Positions 24,135-33,478 of a stretch of DNA of 62,471 bases are shown piece by piece. Source of the stretch: an uncultured Clostridia bacterium. Its GTDB lineage: Bacteria; Bacillota; Clostridia; Oscillospirales; Acutalibacteraceae. The stretch covers positions 1 to 62,471 of the forward strand of contig CAMHAV010000003.1 in the NCBI GenBank assembly GCA_946182865.1, written 5' to 3'. Position numbers and translations under genes: made by a program. The first letter of the stretch is position 1. Every line of letters starts with the position of its first letter. The notes beneath the pieces were generated by a model, which was given only the letters and a program-made list of their open reading frames with translations, made no database searches and was not told where the DNA came from.

Positions 24135-24821
24135 ATGGAAACAGGAAAAATATTAATTGTGGACGACGATCAGAACATCTGTGAGCTGCTTCGTCTTTAC
24201 GCGGAAAAAGAGGGCTACACCGTTTCGCTGGCGCATGACGGACGCAAGGCGGTGGAGTGCTTTGAGCAGGAAAGCCCCGACATCATTTTGCTGGACATCA
24301 TGCTCCCTGAGCTGGACGGCTGGCAGGTCTGCCGCGAGATCCGCAAAAAGTCGCAGTGCCCCATCATCATGCTGACCGCCAAGGGCGAAACCTTTGACAA
24401 GGTGCTGGGACTGGAACTCGGCGCGGACGATTATGTGGTCAAGCCGTTTGAGACAAAGGAAGTGCTGGCGCGCATCAAGGCGGTGCTGCGCAGAAGCGGC
24501 AAGCAGGACCCCAACGAAAAGAAGGTCGTCACCTTCGACAAGCTCTCCATCAACCTCAACAATTACGAGCTGAAGGTCAACGGCGTGCAGGTAGACACCC
24601 CGCCCAAAGAGATGGAACTGATCTATCATCTGGCGAGCAATCCCAACCGCGTGTTCTCCCGCGACCAGCTGCTGGACGAGGTGTGGGGCTTCAATTATTA
24701 CGGCGACAGCCGCACGGTGGACGTTCACGTCAAGCGTCTGCGTGAAAAGCTCGAGGGTGTGAGTGATCAGTGGTCGCTCAAAACCGTCTGGGGCGTTGGC
24801 TACAAGTTTGAAGTCAAGTAA
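24135..24821 (+). CDS. OmpR/PhoB-family response regulator
   Basis: A 228-residue protein: receiver domain (1-120) with acidic pocket D10-D12, phospho-acceptor D54 (DIILLDIMLPELDGW), T81 and K103; C-terminal winged-helix DNA-binding domain (about 130-226, ending DQWSLKTVWGVGYKFEV). Followed after 10 bp by its sensor kinase and then by htrA, so the system probably controls envelope quality genes, perhaps including its own operon. AAGGGCAGGAAG lies upstream of the ATG. Confidence 0.94.
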   Translation: METGKILIVDDDQNICELLRLYAEKEGYTVSLAHDGRKAVECFEQESPDIILLDIMLPELDGWQVCREIRKKSQCPIIMLTAKGETFDKVLGLELGADDYVVKPFETKEVLARIKAVLRRSGKQDPNEKKVVTFDKLSINLNNYELKVNGVQVDTPPKEMELIYHLASNPNRVFSRDQLLDEVWGFNYYGDSRTVDVHVKRLREKLEGVSDQWSLKTVWGVGYKFEVK

Positions 24822-24831
24822 AGACTGACGG

Positions 24832-26544
24832 ATGGACAACAACACGATCAGGGACAGCGCGGAGCCGGAACTGTCTGACGCCGGAAACGCCGACGAAGCA
24901 AAGAACGAAAAAAAAGAAAAAAACGCCTCCAAGCTCCGCCGACGCACCTTTGGCCAGTGGTTTACGGATTTGTGCCGCGAACTCAAGCACATCGTCTCGC
25001 GTTCCCTTTTTACCAAGTATCTGTTTGTCACGTCGTCGGTCATGATCGGCAGTCTGGTGATTTTGGGACTGGTCATGGCGACGCTGATTTCCAATCGCTG
25101 GCAGAGTGAAAAACAGCAGCAGCTTGCGGACAATGCCCATATTGTGGCGGACGGTATGAGCGCCTATGTCGTGCCTGTGCCGTCCAAAAAAAACGACAGC
25201 GCCATCGACGCCACCATGGAATACCAGATCACCGACGCGGGCAAAGAAAAACTGCGCTCCACCCTCGGCATTCTCAGTTCGAGCTGCGGCGCGGATATCT
25301 TTATCGTGGACGCGCGGGGCAACACCGTCATCTGCTCCGAGGAATATCTGCACGCCTCCACCGACGAGGAAGAGGTGTTCAAATGCCGCCACAGCCGCGC
25401 TATCATTGCGCCTTCGGTCATCGACGCGGCCGCCAGGGTGCCGGAGTACCGCATCACGGATAAACTGGGCGGCATCTATGACCAGAATCACTTTATCGTC
25501 GCGGTGCCGTTTGTGGCGGGCGGCAATGTGGAAAAGGAATATATCGCGGGCTTTGTGTTCGTCGCGTCCTCCGCCTCCGCTATCTCCGACTTCCGCAGCG
25601 ATATGCTGCGCATTGTGATTGTGGCGGTCATCATTGCCGCGATCATTTGCTTCAACATGGTGTATATGCTCACCTACAAGCAGGTCAAGCCGCTGCGCGA
25701 AATGGTGGAAGCCGCGCGGAAGTTTTCCGACGGGGACTTTACCACGCGCATCCACTTCACCAGTGAAAATGAGGTCGGGCAGCTTGCCGGCGCACTCAAC
25801 GAAATGGGCAGCAAGCTGGCGGAGAGCGAAACCATCAACCGCAGTTTTATCGCGAATATCTCCCACGAGCTGAAAACCCCCATGACCAACATTTCCGGCT
25901 ATGTCAACGGTCTGCTCGACGGCACCATTCCCCATGAACAGCAGGACAAATATCTCAAGATCATTTCCGACGAAACCAAGCGTCTGGCGCGTCTTGTGCG
26001 TTCCATGCTCGATCTGTCGCGCATCGACAGCGGCGCAATGACGCTCAAAAAGCAGAATTTCAATCTTTCCGAGGTGATTTTCCGGGCGCTGCTCTCCTTT
26101 GAGCACCGCATCGAGGAAAAGCATATCGACATTCAGGGACTCGACCAACTGGATACGGTTACGGTCAACGGTGACGCCGACCTGATTCATCAGGTGCTTT
26201 ACAACCTCTTTGACAACGCCGTGAAATTCACCAATGACGGCGGCTATATCCGCGTGGGCGTGACCGTGCAGAATAAAGTCGCCACCGTCAGCATTGCCAA
26301 CAGCGGCATCGGCGTTTCCACCGAGGAGCTGTCGCACATTTTCGAGCGCTTTTACAAGACCGACAAGAGCCGCAGCTTTGACCGGCAGGGCGTGGGACTG
26401 GGACTGTATATCGTCAAGACCATCGTCACGCTGCACGGCGGCCGGATTCACGCCGAGGGCGCGGAGGGCAATTACTGCAATATCATTTTCACCCTGCCCG
26501 AAGCGAGCGACAACACCAGAGCGTCCGCCAAAAACCGCAAGTAA
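24832..26544 (+). CDS. Membrane sensor histidine kinase with HAMP domain
   Basis: A 570-residue kinase. It has a charged N-terminal tail (about 1-55), TM1 (about 63-85), an extracytoplasmic sensing domain (about 86-258) and TM2 (about 259-280). HAMP follows (about 282-335), then HisKA with FIANISHELKTPMTNISGYVNG (phospho-acceptor His345) and HATPase_c with the N box LFDNAVKF (about 457) and GVGLGLYIVKTI. The extracellular part has no recognised name but contains DIFIVDARGNTVIC, reminiscent of PAS/Cache folds. Partner of the preceding regulator. Confidence 0.92.
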   Translation: MDNNTIRDSAEPELSDAGNADEAKNEKKEKNASKLRRRTFGQWFTDLCRELKHIVSRSLFTKYLFVTSSVMIGSLVILGLVMATLISNRWQSEKQQQLADNAHIVADGMSAYVVPVPSKKNDSAIDATMEYQITDAGKEKLRSTLGILSSSCGADIFIVDARGNTVICSEEYLHASTDEEEVFKCRHSRAIIAPSVIDAAARVPEYRITDKLGGIYDQNHFIVAVPFVAGGNVEKEYIAGFVFVASSASAISDFRSDMLRIVIVAVIIAAIICFNMVYMLTYKQVKPLREMVEAARKFSDGDFTTRIHFTSENEVGQLAGALNEMGSKLAESETINRSFIANISHELKTPMTNISGYVNGLLDGTIPHEQQDKYLKIISDETKRLARLVRSMLDLSRIDSGAMTLKKQNFNLSEVIFRALLSFEHRIEEKHIDIQGLDQLDTVTVNGDADLIHQVLYNLFDNAVKFTNDGGYIRVGVTVQNKVATVSIANSGIGVSTEELSHIFERFYKTDKSRSFDRQGVGLGLYIVKTIVTLHGGRIHAEGAEGNYCNIIFTLPEASDNTRASAKNRK

Positions 26545-26695
26545 GGCGTATCGGCTGACCATGCCATAGAAATATCATACGGTATAAAATAAAGCTCACA
26601 AATACATGACCCAACCAACAAACTAAAGGGGTATCATGTTATCATAACAAACATCGTATAGACAGCATTGATTTCATCAAGAGAGGATTTTTGCC

Positions 26696-28252
26696 ATGAG
26701 TGAATTTGACGATAAGCAGACTCCGTTGCATAACGGCAGTTTCCCCGTGAATACGACGTCCGCGTCAAGCGTTCCCACCGGACAGTCGACCCCTGTACAG
26801 CCGCAGCCCTATGCGCCCGCACAGCCGCAGCAGCCGTACGCGCCGGTGAATGCGCAGCCTGCGGCTCCCTATGCGCCGCAGGGATTTGCCGGGCAGCCGC
26901 AGCAGCCGACCTATGCGCAGCCGATGCAGATGCAAAAATCGGAGACACAGGCAGTGCAGCCGACCATCGGCAGCACTCCTTCCGGCAGCACTGTTCCCAC
27001 TGCCGCCACAACGGGCAGTAAGCGCAAAAACGGGGCGCTGCTCGTCGGCATTGTGGCGTGTCTGGCCGTGGCGGCGCTGATCGGATTTGTTTCCATCACC
27101 GCCTACCGGCTTGTCACCGGAACCAACAGCGGCTCCGGCACCAAGAATCAGTATTCGGATTTCGGTTTTAACGAGGTGGAGACCCCCGAAACCGATACCA
27201 CCGTCAAGGGTACTGATACGATTCTCACGCCCGCGCAGGTGGCGGCCAAGGTGCGCCCCTCCATTGTCAGCGTGATTACCGTGGACGACGTGAATTATAA
27301 TTCCTCCGAAAGCGGCGAAGGCTCTGGCATTATTGTGGATTCCAAAGGCTACATTGTGACCAATTCGCACGTCATCGGGGACAGCATGAAGTACAAAGTC
27401 ACTGTCATCACCAGCGACGGCAACGATTATGACGCGACCGTCATCGGCTACGACACGCGCTCTGACTTGGCCGTGCTGAAAATCAACGCCAGCGGCCTGC
27501 CGGAATGCGAATGGGGCGACAGCACCAAGCTGGTGCTGGGCGACTATGTCATCGCCATCGGCAATCCCGGCGGCGTGCAGTTCGCGGGTTCCGTCACCAG
27601 CGGCATCGTTTCGGGCGTTGACCGCATCATCGACTCCTCCGACTCCGACTCCACCAGCGCCATGCGCTATATCCAGACCGACGCGGCCATCAACCCCGGC
27701 AATTCGGGCGGCGCGCTGGTGAATATGTACGGACAGGTCATCGGCATCAACACCTCCAAAATCTCCGCGACGGGCTATGAGGGCATGGGCTTTGCCATCC
27801 CCTCCGCGACCGCCAAGGACGTTGTGACCGACCTCATCGGCTACGGCTATGTGCAGGGCAGAGTCAAGCTCGGCATCACCTGTGTGACCATTTCGAGCGC
27901 TTACGAAAGCCAGGGCATTCCCGCGGGTCTGCAAATCTACGACATCAGCAGCGATTCCGATATGAACGGCAAGGCGCAGAAATACGATATCATCACCCAC
28001 TGCGACGGCAAGAGAATCACCAACCTTTCCCAGTTGCAGGATATCATGTTCGAGAAGAATCCGGGCGACACCGTGAAGCTGAAGCTCTACCGTCCGGCGG
28101 GCACCAAGAGCGCCTCGTCCGAATATGAAATCACCGTCACGCTCCACGAGGACACCGGTTCCAAGGGAGAAGAAGCGCGTTCCGAGGAGGAATCCGACGA
28201 CAACGGCAGCAACGGCGGCAATTTTGACGGCAGCGAAGGCAAGAGACACTAA
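26696..28252 (+). CDS. htrA: HtrA/DegP-like membrane serine protease with PDZ domain
   Basis: A 518-residue S1C protease. The cytoplasmic N-terminus is Pro/Gln/Ala-rich with YAPAQPQQPYAP-like repeats (about 30-80). One transmembrane helix (about 113-136) leads to the protease domain with catalytic triad His225 (VTNSHV), Asp257 (RSDLAVL) and Ser337 (NPGNSGGALV). A PDZ domain follows (about 390-485). An acidic Ser/Glu/Asn tail ends it. It degrades or refolds damaged secreted proteins. The upstream kinase and regulator probably respond to envelope stress and control it. Confidence 0.93.
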   Translation: MSEFDDKQTPLHNGSFPVNTTSASSVPTGQSTPVQPQPYAPAQPQQPYAPVNAQPAAPYAPQGFAGQPQQPTYAQPMQMQKSETQAVQPTIGSTPSGSTVPTAATTGSKRKNGALLVGIVACLAVAALIGFVSITAYRLVTGTNSGSGTKNQYSDFGFNEVETPETDTTVKGTDTILTPAQVAAKVRPSIVSVITVDDVNYNSSESGEGSGIIVDSKGYIVTNSHVIGDSMKYKVTVITSDGNDYDATVIGYDTRSDLAVLKINASGLPECEWGDSTKLVLGDYVIAIGNPGGVQFAGSVTSGIVSGVDRIIDSSDSDSTSAMRYIQTDAAINPGNSGGALVNMYGQVIGINTSKISATGYEGMGFAIPSATAKDVVTDLIGYGYVQGRVKLGITCVTISSAYESQGIPAGLQIYDISSDSDMNGKAQKYDIITHCDGKRITNLSQLQDIMFEKNPGDTVKLKLYRPAGTKSASSEYEITVTLHEDTGSKGEEARSEEESDDNGSNGGNFDGSEGKRH

Positions 28253-28304
28253 TTATTTAACATTGACTGCAAGTTTTAATCCTCATTTTCTTTATTTTTT
28301 AACG

Positions 28305-28360
28305 GAAGCCGGAAGTTTTCCCTGTTTTGCGCAGGGGAACTTTCGGCTTTTGTTTTTTGC
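28305..28360 (+). terminator. Terminator after htrA
   Basis: AAGCCGGAAGTT...CCCTG and CAGGG...ACTTTCGGCTT form a long stem (28306-28349) followed by TTGTTTTTTG. The remainder of 28361-28540 is AT-rich and has no gene that I can support. Confidence 0.85.
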
Positions 28361-28544
28361 CGTAAAAAATGAATATAATGAATTTTTATTCTGCTTTTTC
28401 CATTCCAAAAGGGAGAAATAAGACAAAAAGCCGGTGCTGTTGCGTTTGCACAGGCGAGACTTCTAAAAAAATAACAAAAAAATTCCTATAAATTGCGGCC
28501 TGTCTCCCGCAAAAACGCACAGAATACACGAAAATTCATATTTA

Positions 28545-28573
28545 TGCATAAATATTCATTGCAATACTTGATT
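28545..28573. promoter_or_regulatory. Predicted arginine repressor (ArgR/AhrC) operator before argG
   Basis: TGCATAAATATTCA (28545-28558) matches the ARG-box pattern TGAAT-AAWW-ATTCA with a single mismatch. A second, weaker half (TTGATTTATGCA) overlaps the -35 box just downstream. Binding here would block argG transcription when arginine is plentiful. No argR gene lies in the window. Confidence 0.6.
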
Positions 28574-28637
28574 TATGCAAAAAAACGCCGTATAATGAAC
28601 CGTAGGAATTGCAAATGCCGAAGAATTGTGTTATAAT
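28568..28637 (+). promoter_or_regulatory. Two candidate argG promoters
   Basis: P1: TTGATT (28568-28573), 17 bp, TATAAT (28591-28596). P2: TTGCAA (28609-28614), 17 bp, TATAAT (28632-28637). P1 overlaps the ARG-box-like sequence, so it should be the arginine-sensitive one. Both lie within 120 bp of the argG start. Confidence 0.65.
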
Positions 28638-28687
28638 ATACTTTGTATTCGGCACAAGAAAAAACAACATGACGGAGGATTTTTACA

Positions 28688-29911
28688 ATGGCTGATATCA
28701 AAAAGGTAGTACTCGCTTATTCGGGCGGACTGGACACATCCATCATCATCCCGTGGCTGAAAGAAAATTATGACAACTGCGAGGTCATCGCGGTTTCGGG
28801 CAACGTCGGTCAGGGCACCGAGCTGGACGGTCTGGAGGAAAAGGCGCTGGCCACCGGCGCATCCAAGCTCTACATCGAGGATCTCACCAAGGAATTCATC
28901 GAGGAATACGTCTATCCCACCCTCAAAGCCGACGCGGTTTACGAGAACAAGTATCTTCTCGGCACCAGCTTTGCGCGTCCGATCATCGCCAAGAGAATCG
29001 TTGAGATCGCTCTGGCGGAGGGCGCGGACGCCATCTGCCACGGCTGCACCGGCAAGGGCAACGACCAGGTGCGTTTTGAACTCGCCATCAAGCGTTTTGC
29101 TCCCCAGATGAAGATCATCGCTCCCTGGAGAACATGGGAATTCAAGAGCCGCGAGCAGGAGATCGAATACGCGGAGCAGCACAACATTCCGCTGAAAATC
29201 AACAGAGAGACCAACTACTCCAAGGACAAGAACCTCTGGCACCTTTCCCACGAAGGTCTTGACTTAGAGGATCCGTGGAACGAGCCGATGTACGACAAGA
29301 TTCTCGAAATGGGCGTTTCTCCGGAAAAGGCTCCCGACGAGGCAACCTATATCACCCTGTCCTTTGAAAAGGGCGTTCCCGTGGCGCTCAACGGCGAAAA
29401 GCTGGACGGCCCCGCCATGGTCGCAGCCCTCAACGAACTGGGCGGCAAAAACGGCATCGGCATTGCCGACATGGTAGAAAACCGTCTGGTGGGCATGAAG
29501 AGCCGCGGCGTGTATGAAACTCCCGGCGGCACCATCCTCTATCACGCGCACAACAAGCTGGAGGAAATCTGCCTTGACCGCGACACCTATCACTACAAGC
29601 AGCAGGTCGGCATCCGTTTTGCGGAACTGGTTTACTTCGGCCAGTGGTTTACCCCTCTGCGCGAAGCACTGTCGGCCTTCGTTGACAGCACGCAGCAGAA
29701 CGTGACAGGCGATGTGCGTCTCAAGCTCTACAAGGGCAACATCATCGACGCGGGCGTGAAGTCTCCCTATTCTCTGTATGACGAGGATATCGCCACCTTT
29801 GACGAGGACGAGGTGTACGACCAGAACGACTCGGCAGGCTTCATCAATCTGTTTGGTCTGCCCATCAAGGTACAGGCGATGAAGGAACAGGCTGCCGCCA
29901 AGAATCAATAA
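28688..29911 (+). CDS. argG: Argininosuccinate synthase
   Basis: A 407-residue enzyme joining citrulline and aspartate with ATP. The PP-loop SGGLDTS is at 12-18, with the family landmarks [13 protein letters not shown] (about 97-109), [15 protein letters not shown] and a C-terminal [10 protein letters not shown]. First gene of the arginine block; argH follows 1.4 kb downstream after a Band-7 gene. GGAGGA precedes the ATG. Length is normal. Confidence 0.97.
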   Translation: MADIKKVVLAYSGGLDTSIIIPWLKENYDNCEVIAVSGNVGQGTELDGLEEKALATGASKLYIEDLTKEFIEEYVYPTLKADAVYENKYLLGTSFARPIIAKRIVEIALAEGADAICHGCTGKGNDQVRFELAIKRFAPQMKIIAPWRTWEFKSREQEIEYAEQHNIPLKINRETNYSKDKNLWHLSHEGLDLEDPWNEPMYDKILEMGVSPEKAPDEATYITLSFEKGVPVALNGEKLDGPAMVAALNELGGKNGIGIADMVENRLVGMKSRGVYETPGGTILYHAHNKLEEICLDRDTYHYKQQVGIRFAELVYFGQWFTPLREALSAFVDSTQQNVTGDVRLKLYKGNIIDAGVKSPYSLYDEDIATFDEDEVYDQNDSAGFINLFGLPIKVQAMKEQAAAKNQ

Positions 29912-29942
29912 TTCATTCATCCGTTTATTCATTTTATCCAAT

Positions 29943-29991
29943 CGCGTGGGGCAGGGAGGGAACATCTCTGCTCCGCGCCATTGCTTTTTTA
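29943..29991 (+). terminator. Terminator after argG
   Basis: CGCGTGGGGCAG and CTGCTCCGCG form a stem followed by CCATTGCTTTTTT (T-run at 29985-29990). Confidence 0.7.
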
Positions 29992-29995
29992 GCGA

Positions 29996-30045
29996 GTGTG
30001 AAACGTGAAGTGTGAAACGTGAAATGTGAAATGTGAAGTTGAACG
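29996..30045 (+). repeat. Short tandem repeat GTGAAACGTGAAGT between argG and the Band-7 gene
   Basis: Units of the form GTGAA(A)(C/T/G) are repeated seven times: GTGTGAAACGTGAAGTGTGAAACGTGAAATGTGAAATGTGAAG. They lie after the argG terminator. This is a low-complexity tandem array with no reading-frame or promoter role visible. Confidence 0.75.
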
Positions 30046-30092
30046 CTTCGCGCCGGAAGTAAAATTTCAGATACGAAAGGACTTATGAAAAA

Positions 30093-30923
30093 ATGGCAGT
30101 TGTGATTAACGAAAAAAAGACAATAAACATCCCCAAAAAGACGGTCGGCATTGTCGCGGTGGTGCTGGCGGTTCTGTTTGTCATCATCAACTCGGTGACG
30201 ATCATCGACGCGGGACATACGGGCGTTATCAATACATTGGGACGCGTGAGCGAGAATGTGCTGCAAGAGGGACTGCACCTGAAAATTCCCTTTGTGCAGC
30301 GTATTATCAAGATGGATAACCGCATTGTCAAGCTGGAAGTGGAAACCGAGGCGTTTTCCAAGGATTTGCAGACGGTGGAAACCAAGCTCGCCATCAATTA
30401 CCGCGTGTCCAAGGACAAATCCTACGCCATTTACAAGAATGTCGGCAGCGATTACGAAACCGTTCTGGTCAGTCCCGCCGTCAACGAGGTTCTGAAAGCC
30501 ATCACCGCCAAATACACCGCCGAGGAAAGCGTCGCCAACCGTTCGCTGATCTCGCAGGGCCTGATCGAGGAACTCAACAACAAGCTCAATAAGAACGGCA
30601 TTTATGTGGAGGACGTCAACATCATCAACTTTGAATTCTCCGAAGCGTACATCGCCGCCATTGAGGAAAAACAGGTGGCGGAGCAGCGCCTTCTCAAAGC
30701 CAAGACCGAGAAGGAAGAAGCCATCGTCAAAGCGGAGGCCGAAGCCGAAACGCTGCGCATTCAGTCCGAGGCGCAGGCCAAGGCGAATGACGTGCTGAAC
30801 AAATCGCTGAGCAGCAATCTGATCGAATACGAAAAGATTCAGAAGTGGGACGGCAAACTGCCCACCGTGACCGACGGCTCCGCGATTATCAATTTTTCCG
30901 ATCTGCTGAGTGATAAGAAATAG
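30093..30923 (+). CDS. SPFH/Band 7 (prohibitin-like) membrane protein
   Basis: A 276-residue protein with an N-terminal membrane segment (about 20-40, VGIVAVVLAVLFVIINSV), an SPFH/Band-7 domain (about 42-205, VTIIDAGHTGVINTLGRVSENVLQEGLHLKIPFVQ) and a long Ala/Glu/Lys coiled coil (about 195-245, EKQVAEQRLLKAKTEKEEAIVKAEAEAETL). Such proteins form membrane cages or microdomains and regulate proteases. It sits between argG and argH but has no clear tie to arginine synthesis. Confidence 0.92.
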   Translation: MAVVINEKKTINIPKKTVGIVAVVLAVLFVIINSVTIIDAGHTGVINTLGRVSENVLQEGLHLKIPFVQRIIKMDNRIVKLEVETEAFSKDLQTVETKLAINYRVSKDKSYAIYKNVGSDYETVLVSPAVNEVLKAITAKYTAEESVANRSLISQGLIEELNNKLNKNGIYVEDVNIINFEFSEAYIAAIEEKQVAEQRLLKAKTEKEEAIVKAEAEAETLRIQSEAQAKANDVLNKSLSSNLIEYEKIQKWDGKLPTVTDGSAIINFSDLLSDKK

Positions 30924-30950
30924 TGGTTAGTGGTCAGTGGGGAGTGGGAA
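30924..30950 (+). repeat. GTGGTTAGTGGTCAGTGGGGAGTGG short tandem repeat
   Basis: Seven-base units related to TTAGTGG are repeated directly after the Band-7 stop codon and lead straight into the GC-rich dispersed repeat. A similar TTAGCCG array follows the mreB stop at the end of the window. Confidence 0.6.
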
Positions 30951-31159
30951 GAAAAAGAAAAAAGCATAGCGCAGCGCATAACTAGCGAGCGAATGCGAGC
31001 GTGGGAGTCGAGGGGGACTGGTCCTCCTCGCGGGTGCAGGGCAGCGCCCTGCTGGGGAGTGGGGCAAAGCCCCACGAGTGAGGCGAAGCCCCACGAGTGA
31101 GGCGAAGCCGAACGAGCGAGACGCGCCCGGACTTGCCACGGGGGTGGGCGAATACAGAA
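30950..31159 (+). repeat. GC-rich dispersed repeat, copy 3
   Basis: Same module order as the 15.4-15.9 kb copies: AAAGCATAGCGCAGCG, CTAGCGAGCGAATGCGAGCG, GGGAGTCGAGGGGGACTGG, GGGCAGCGCCCT, GGGGAGTGGGGC-AAAGCCCCACGAG, ending at GGGTGGGCGAATAC. An internal tandem duplication of GCCCCACGAGTGAGGCGAA is present near 31070-31108. It fills the Band-7 to argH intergenic region. No coding potential is supported. Confidence 0.8.
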
Positions 31160-31296
31160 ATAGCCTAATACCGTGATTAGCTTTGCCCCGTCCGGAGAAA
31201 AAACTCGTTTCATAGAATGCACCTCCCCACCTATTTCCGGTCTTTTCCACATTATACAATCATCTGGAAATAAAATACAAAGGAGAAATAAAAAAT

Positions 31297-32667
31297 ATGC
31301 AACTTTGGCAGGGACGCTTTTCAAAAGCAATCGACAAGAAAACCAACGACTTTAATTCTTCCATATCCTTCGACAGCCGTATGTACCGCGAGGATATCGA
31401 GGGCAGCATGGCGCATGCCGATATGCTCGGCACCTGCGGCATCATCGACCGCAGTGAGGCCGACAGAATCATCGAGGGGTTAAAGGGCATCCTCGCGGAT
31501 CTCGACAGCGGCGCGCTGGCAATCGACATGGAGGCGGAGGACATTCACACCTTCGTCGAGGGGGAACTCACCGCCCGTCTCGGCAGCACCGGCAAGCGTC
31601 TGCACACCTCCCGCAGCCGCAACGACCAGGTGGCGCTGGATATCCGTCTGACCCTGCGCAAAGAGGCGGACGAAATTCTCAGTGACCTCAGGGAACTGGT
31701 CGGGGTGATCTGCAACAAGGCGGAGGAAAACGCCGACACCGTCATGTCGGGCTATACCCATTTGCAGCGCGCGCAGCCCATCACCTTCGGCCATCACCTG
31801 CTCGCCTATGCCGAAATGCTCCTGCGCGACATCGCCCGCATCGAGGACGCAAAGAAGCGCATGAACGTCAACCCCTTGGGGAGCTGTGCGCTGGCGGGTA
31901 CGACCTACGCCATTGACCGCAGCATGACCACCGCGGCGCTGGGCATGGACGATTATTCCCGCAACAGTCTGGACGGCGTGTCCGACCGCGATTTCTGTCT
32001 GGAACTCGCGTCGGCGCTCTCCATTGTCATGGTGCATCTGTCCCGCTTTGCCGAGGAAATCATCCTCTGGTGCTCGTGGGAATTCAAATTTATCGAGCTG
32101 GACGACGCGTTTTCCACGGGTTCCTCCATCATGCCGCAGAAGAAAAATCCCGATATCGCGGAACTGGTGCGCGGTAAATCGGGCAGAGTGTTCGGTGATC
32201 TCATGACGCTGCTCACGGTGATGAAGGGCATTCCGCTGGCTTATAACAAGGATATGCAGGAGGATAAGGAAGCCATCTTCGACGCGTTTGACACGGTGAA
32301 GATGTGCATCACCACCTTTATCCCCATGCTCGATACCATGACGGTGCTGAAGGACAATATGCGCGCCGCCGCCGCGAAGGGCTTTATCAACGCCACCGAC
32401 TGCGCGGATTATCTGGTCAAAAAGGGTCTGCCTTTCCGTGACGCGTACAAGGCGACGGGAACGCTGGTGGCAAAGTGCATCGCCATGGGCGAAACGCTGG
32501 AAACCCTGCCGCTGGAGGAATATAAAGCCATTTGCGACATCTTCGACGAGGGCGTGTATGAAGCCATCAATCTGGACGTCTGCGTCAGCCAGAGAAAGAG
32601 CGCGGGAGGCCCGGCGAAAGAGAATACCCTCGCCAATGTCAAGAGAATCAGGGAATTGATAAAATAA
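31297..32667 (+). CDS. argH: Argininosuccinate lyase
   Basis: A 456-residue enzyme splitting argininosuccinate to arginine and fumarate, the last step of the pathway. It starts LWQGRFSKAIDKKTNDFNSS and carries the superfamily signature GSSIMPQKKNPD at 275-286 with the catalytic Ser on this mobile loop, plus HLQRAQPITFGHH (about 153-165). AAAGGAGAA precedes the ATG. Length is normal. A GNAT gene follows after 15 bp. Confidence 0.97.
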   Translation: MQLWQGRFSKAIDKKTNDFNSSISFDSRMYREDIEGSMAHADMLGTCGIIDRSEADRIIEGLKGILADLDSGALAIDMEAEDIHTFVEGELTARLGSTGKRLHTSRSRNDQVALDIRLTLRKEADEILSDLRELVGVICNKAEENADTVMSGYTHLQRAQPITFGHHLLAYAEMLLRDIARIEDAKKRMNVNPLGSCALAGTTYAIDRSMTTAALGMDDYSRNSLDGVSDRDFCLELASALSIVMVHLSRFAEEIILWCSWEFKFIELDDAFSTGSSIMPQKKNPDIAELVRGKSGRVFGDLMTLLTVMKGIPLAYNKDMQEDKEAIFDAFDTVKMCITTFIPMLDTMTVLKDNMRAAAAKGFINATDCADYLVKKGLPFRDAYKATGTLVAKCIAMGETLETLPLEEYKAICDIFDEGVYEAINLDVCVSQRKSAGGPAKENTLANVKRIRELIK

Positions 32668-32682
32668 AAGGACGTGTGACCC

Positions 32683-33168
32683 ATGAACGATACGGACACC
32701 ATGACTATCCGCCGGGCGGCGCCGCAGGACATTCCCGCCATCAGCGAACTGCTGCGGCAGGTTTGCGATGTACATCATCAGGGCAGACCCGATTTATTCA
32801 AGCCGAACGGCACGAAATACACGCCCGATCAGCTTACCGTCATGATCGAAGACGACAGCCGCCCCATCTTTGTGGCGGCGCTCAGCGGTGAAGTGAAAGG
32901 CTATGCTTTTTGTGTGTTCAAGCAGCAATCCCATGACACTTGCGTGACCGACATCAAAACGCTCTATATAGACGATCTCTGCGTGGACGAGCACTGCCGC
33001 GGTCAGCATATCGGACAGGGACTGTATGAGTACGTTCTTACCTTTGCCAGAGAGAGCGGCTGCTACAATGTCACGCTGAATGTGTGGTGCTGCAATCCCG
33101 GCGCGATGGAGTTTTATGAACGCTGCGGGCTGGTTCCCCAGAAAATCGGCATGGAAAAGATATTGTAA
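32683..33168 (+). CDS. GNAT-family N-acetyltransferase
   Basis: A 161-residue protein with the GNAT fold: N-terminal MTIRRAAPQDIPAISELLRQV, motif A region IDDLCVDEHCRGQHIGQGLYEYVLTFA (about 102-128, acetyl-CoA binding RGQHIG) and motif B VTLNVWCCNPGAMEFYERCGLVPQ. Substrate unknown. It directly follows argH. It is not the classical ArgA domain, so an arginine-pathway role is only suggested by position. Confidence 0.9.
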   Translation: MNDTDTMTIRRAAPQDIPAISELLRQVCDVHHQGRPDLFKPNGTKYTPDQLTVMIEDDSRPIFVAALSGEVKGYAFCVFKQQSHDTCVTDIKTLYIDDLCVDEHCRGQHIGQGLYEYVLTFARESGCYNVTLNVWCCNPGAMEFYERCGLVPQKIGMEKIL

Positions 33169-33196
33169 ATTTATATAAAGAATGGAGAGAGTCAAC

Positions 33197-33472
33197 ATGG
33201 ACATCATCAGAAGCACTTACAAAAAAATCGCGTCGCTGATTCTGTGCGCCGTGAGCGTGATCGGACTTGCCACAGGCGTCAAAGGTCTGACGGCGGGACG
33301 GAGCGGCAGCGTTGGCATTATCGGCGGCGCAGACGGCCCCACAGCCGTTCTGGTGGCGGAGGAGGATGCCCCCTTCAAGACGCTGCTCAAATTCATCGCC
33401 ACATGGTCATTTATTATTGCGTCGATCTCGACCTTGCTGCTGGCGCTTATCAAAAAGTTTGTGGAGGACTGA
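33197..33472 (+). CDS. Small membrane protein with OadB-like GIIGGADGPTA motif
   Basis: A 91-residue protein with two hydrophobic segments (about 12-30 and 67-87) and, between them, SVGIIGGADGPTAVLVAEED. The motif GIIGGADGPT is the sodium-site/substrate loop of the beta subunit of Na+-translocating decarboxylases (OadB/GcdB), normally a protein of over 350 residues. Here only this loop is kept. Short proteins of this type are sometimes named decarboxylase beta subunit, but a pump cannot be formed by so small a piece. GGAGAGAG precedes the ATG at 33197. Confidence 0.7.
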   Translation: MDIIRSTYKKIASLILCAVSVIGLATGVKGLTAGRSGSVGIIGGADGPTAVLVAEEDAPFKTLLKFIATWSFIIASISTLLLALIKKFVED

Positions 33473-33478
33473 TATCCC

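Noticed and set aside
24814..26562. 582-codon minus-strand open frame opposite the sensor kinase
   Set aside because: Shadow frame; the plus strand shows complete histidine-kinase motifs.
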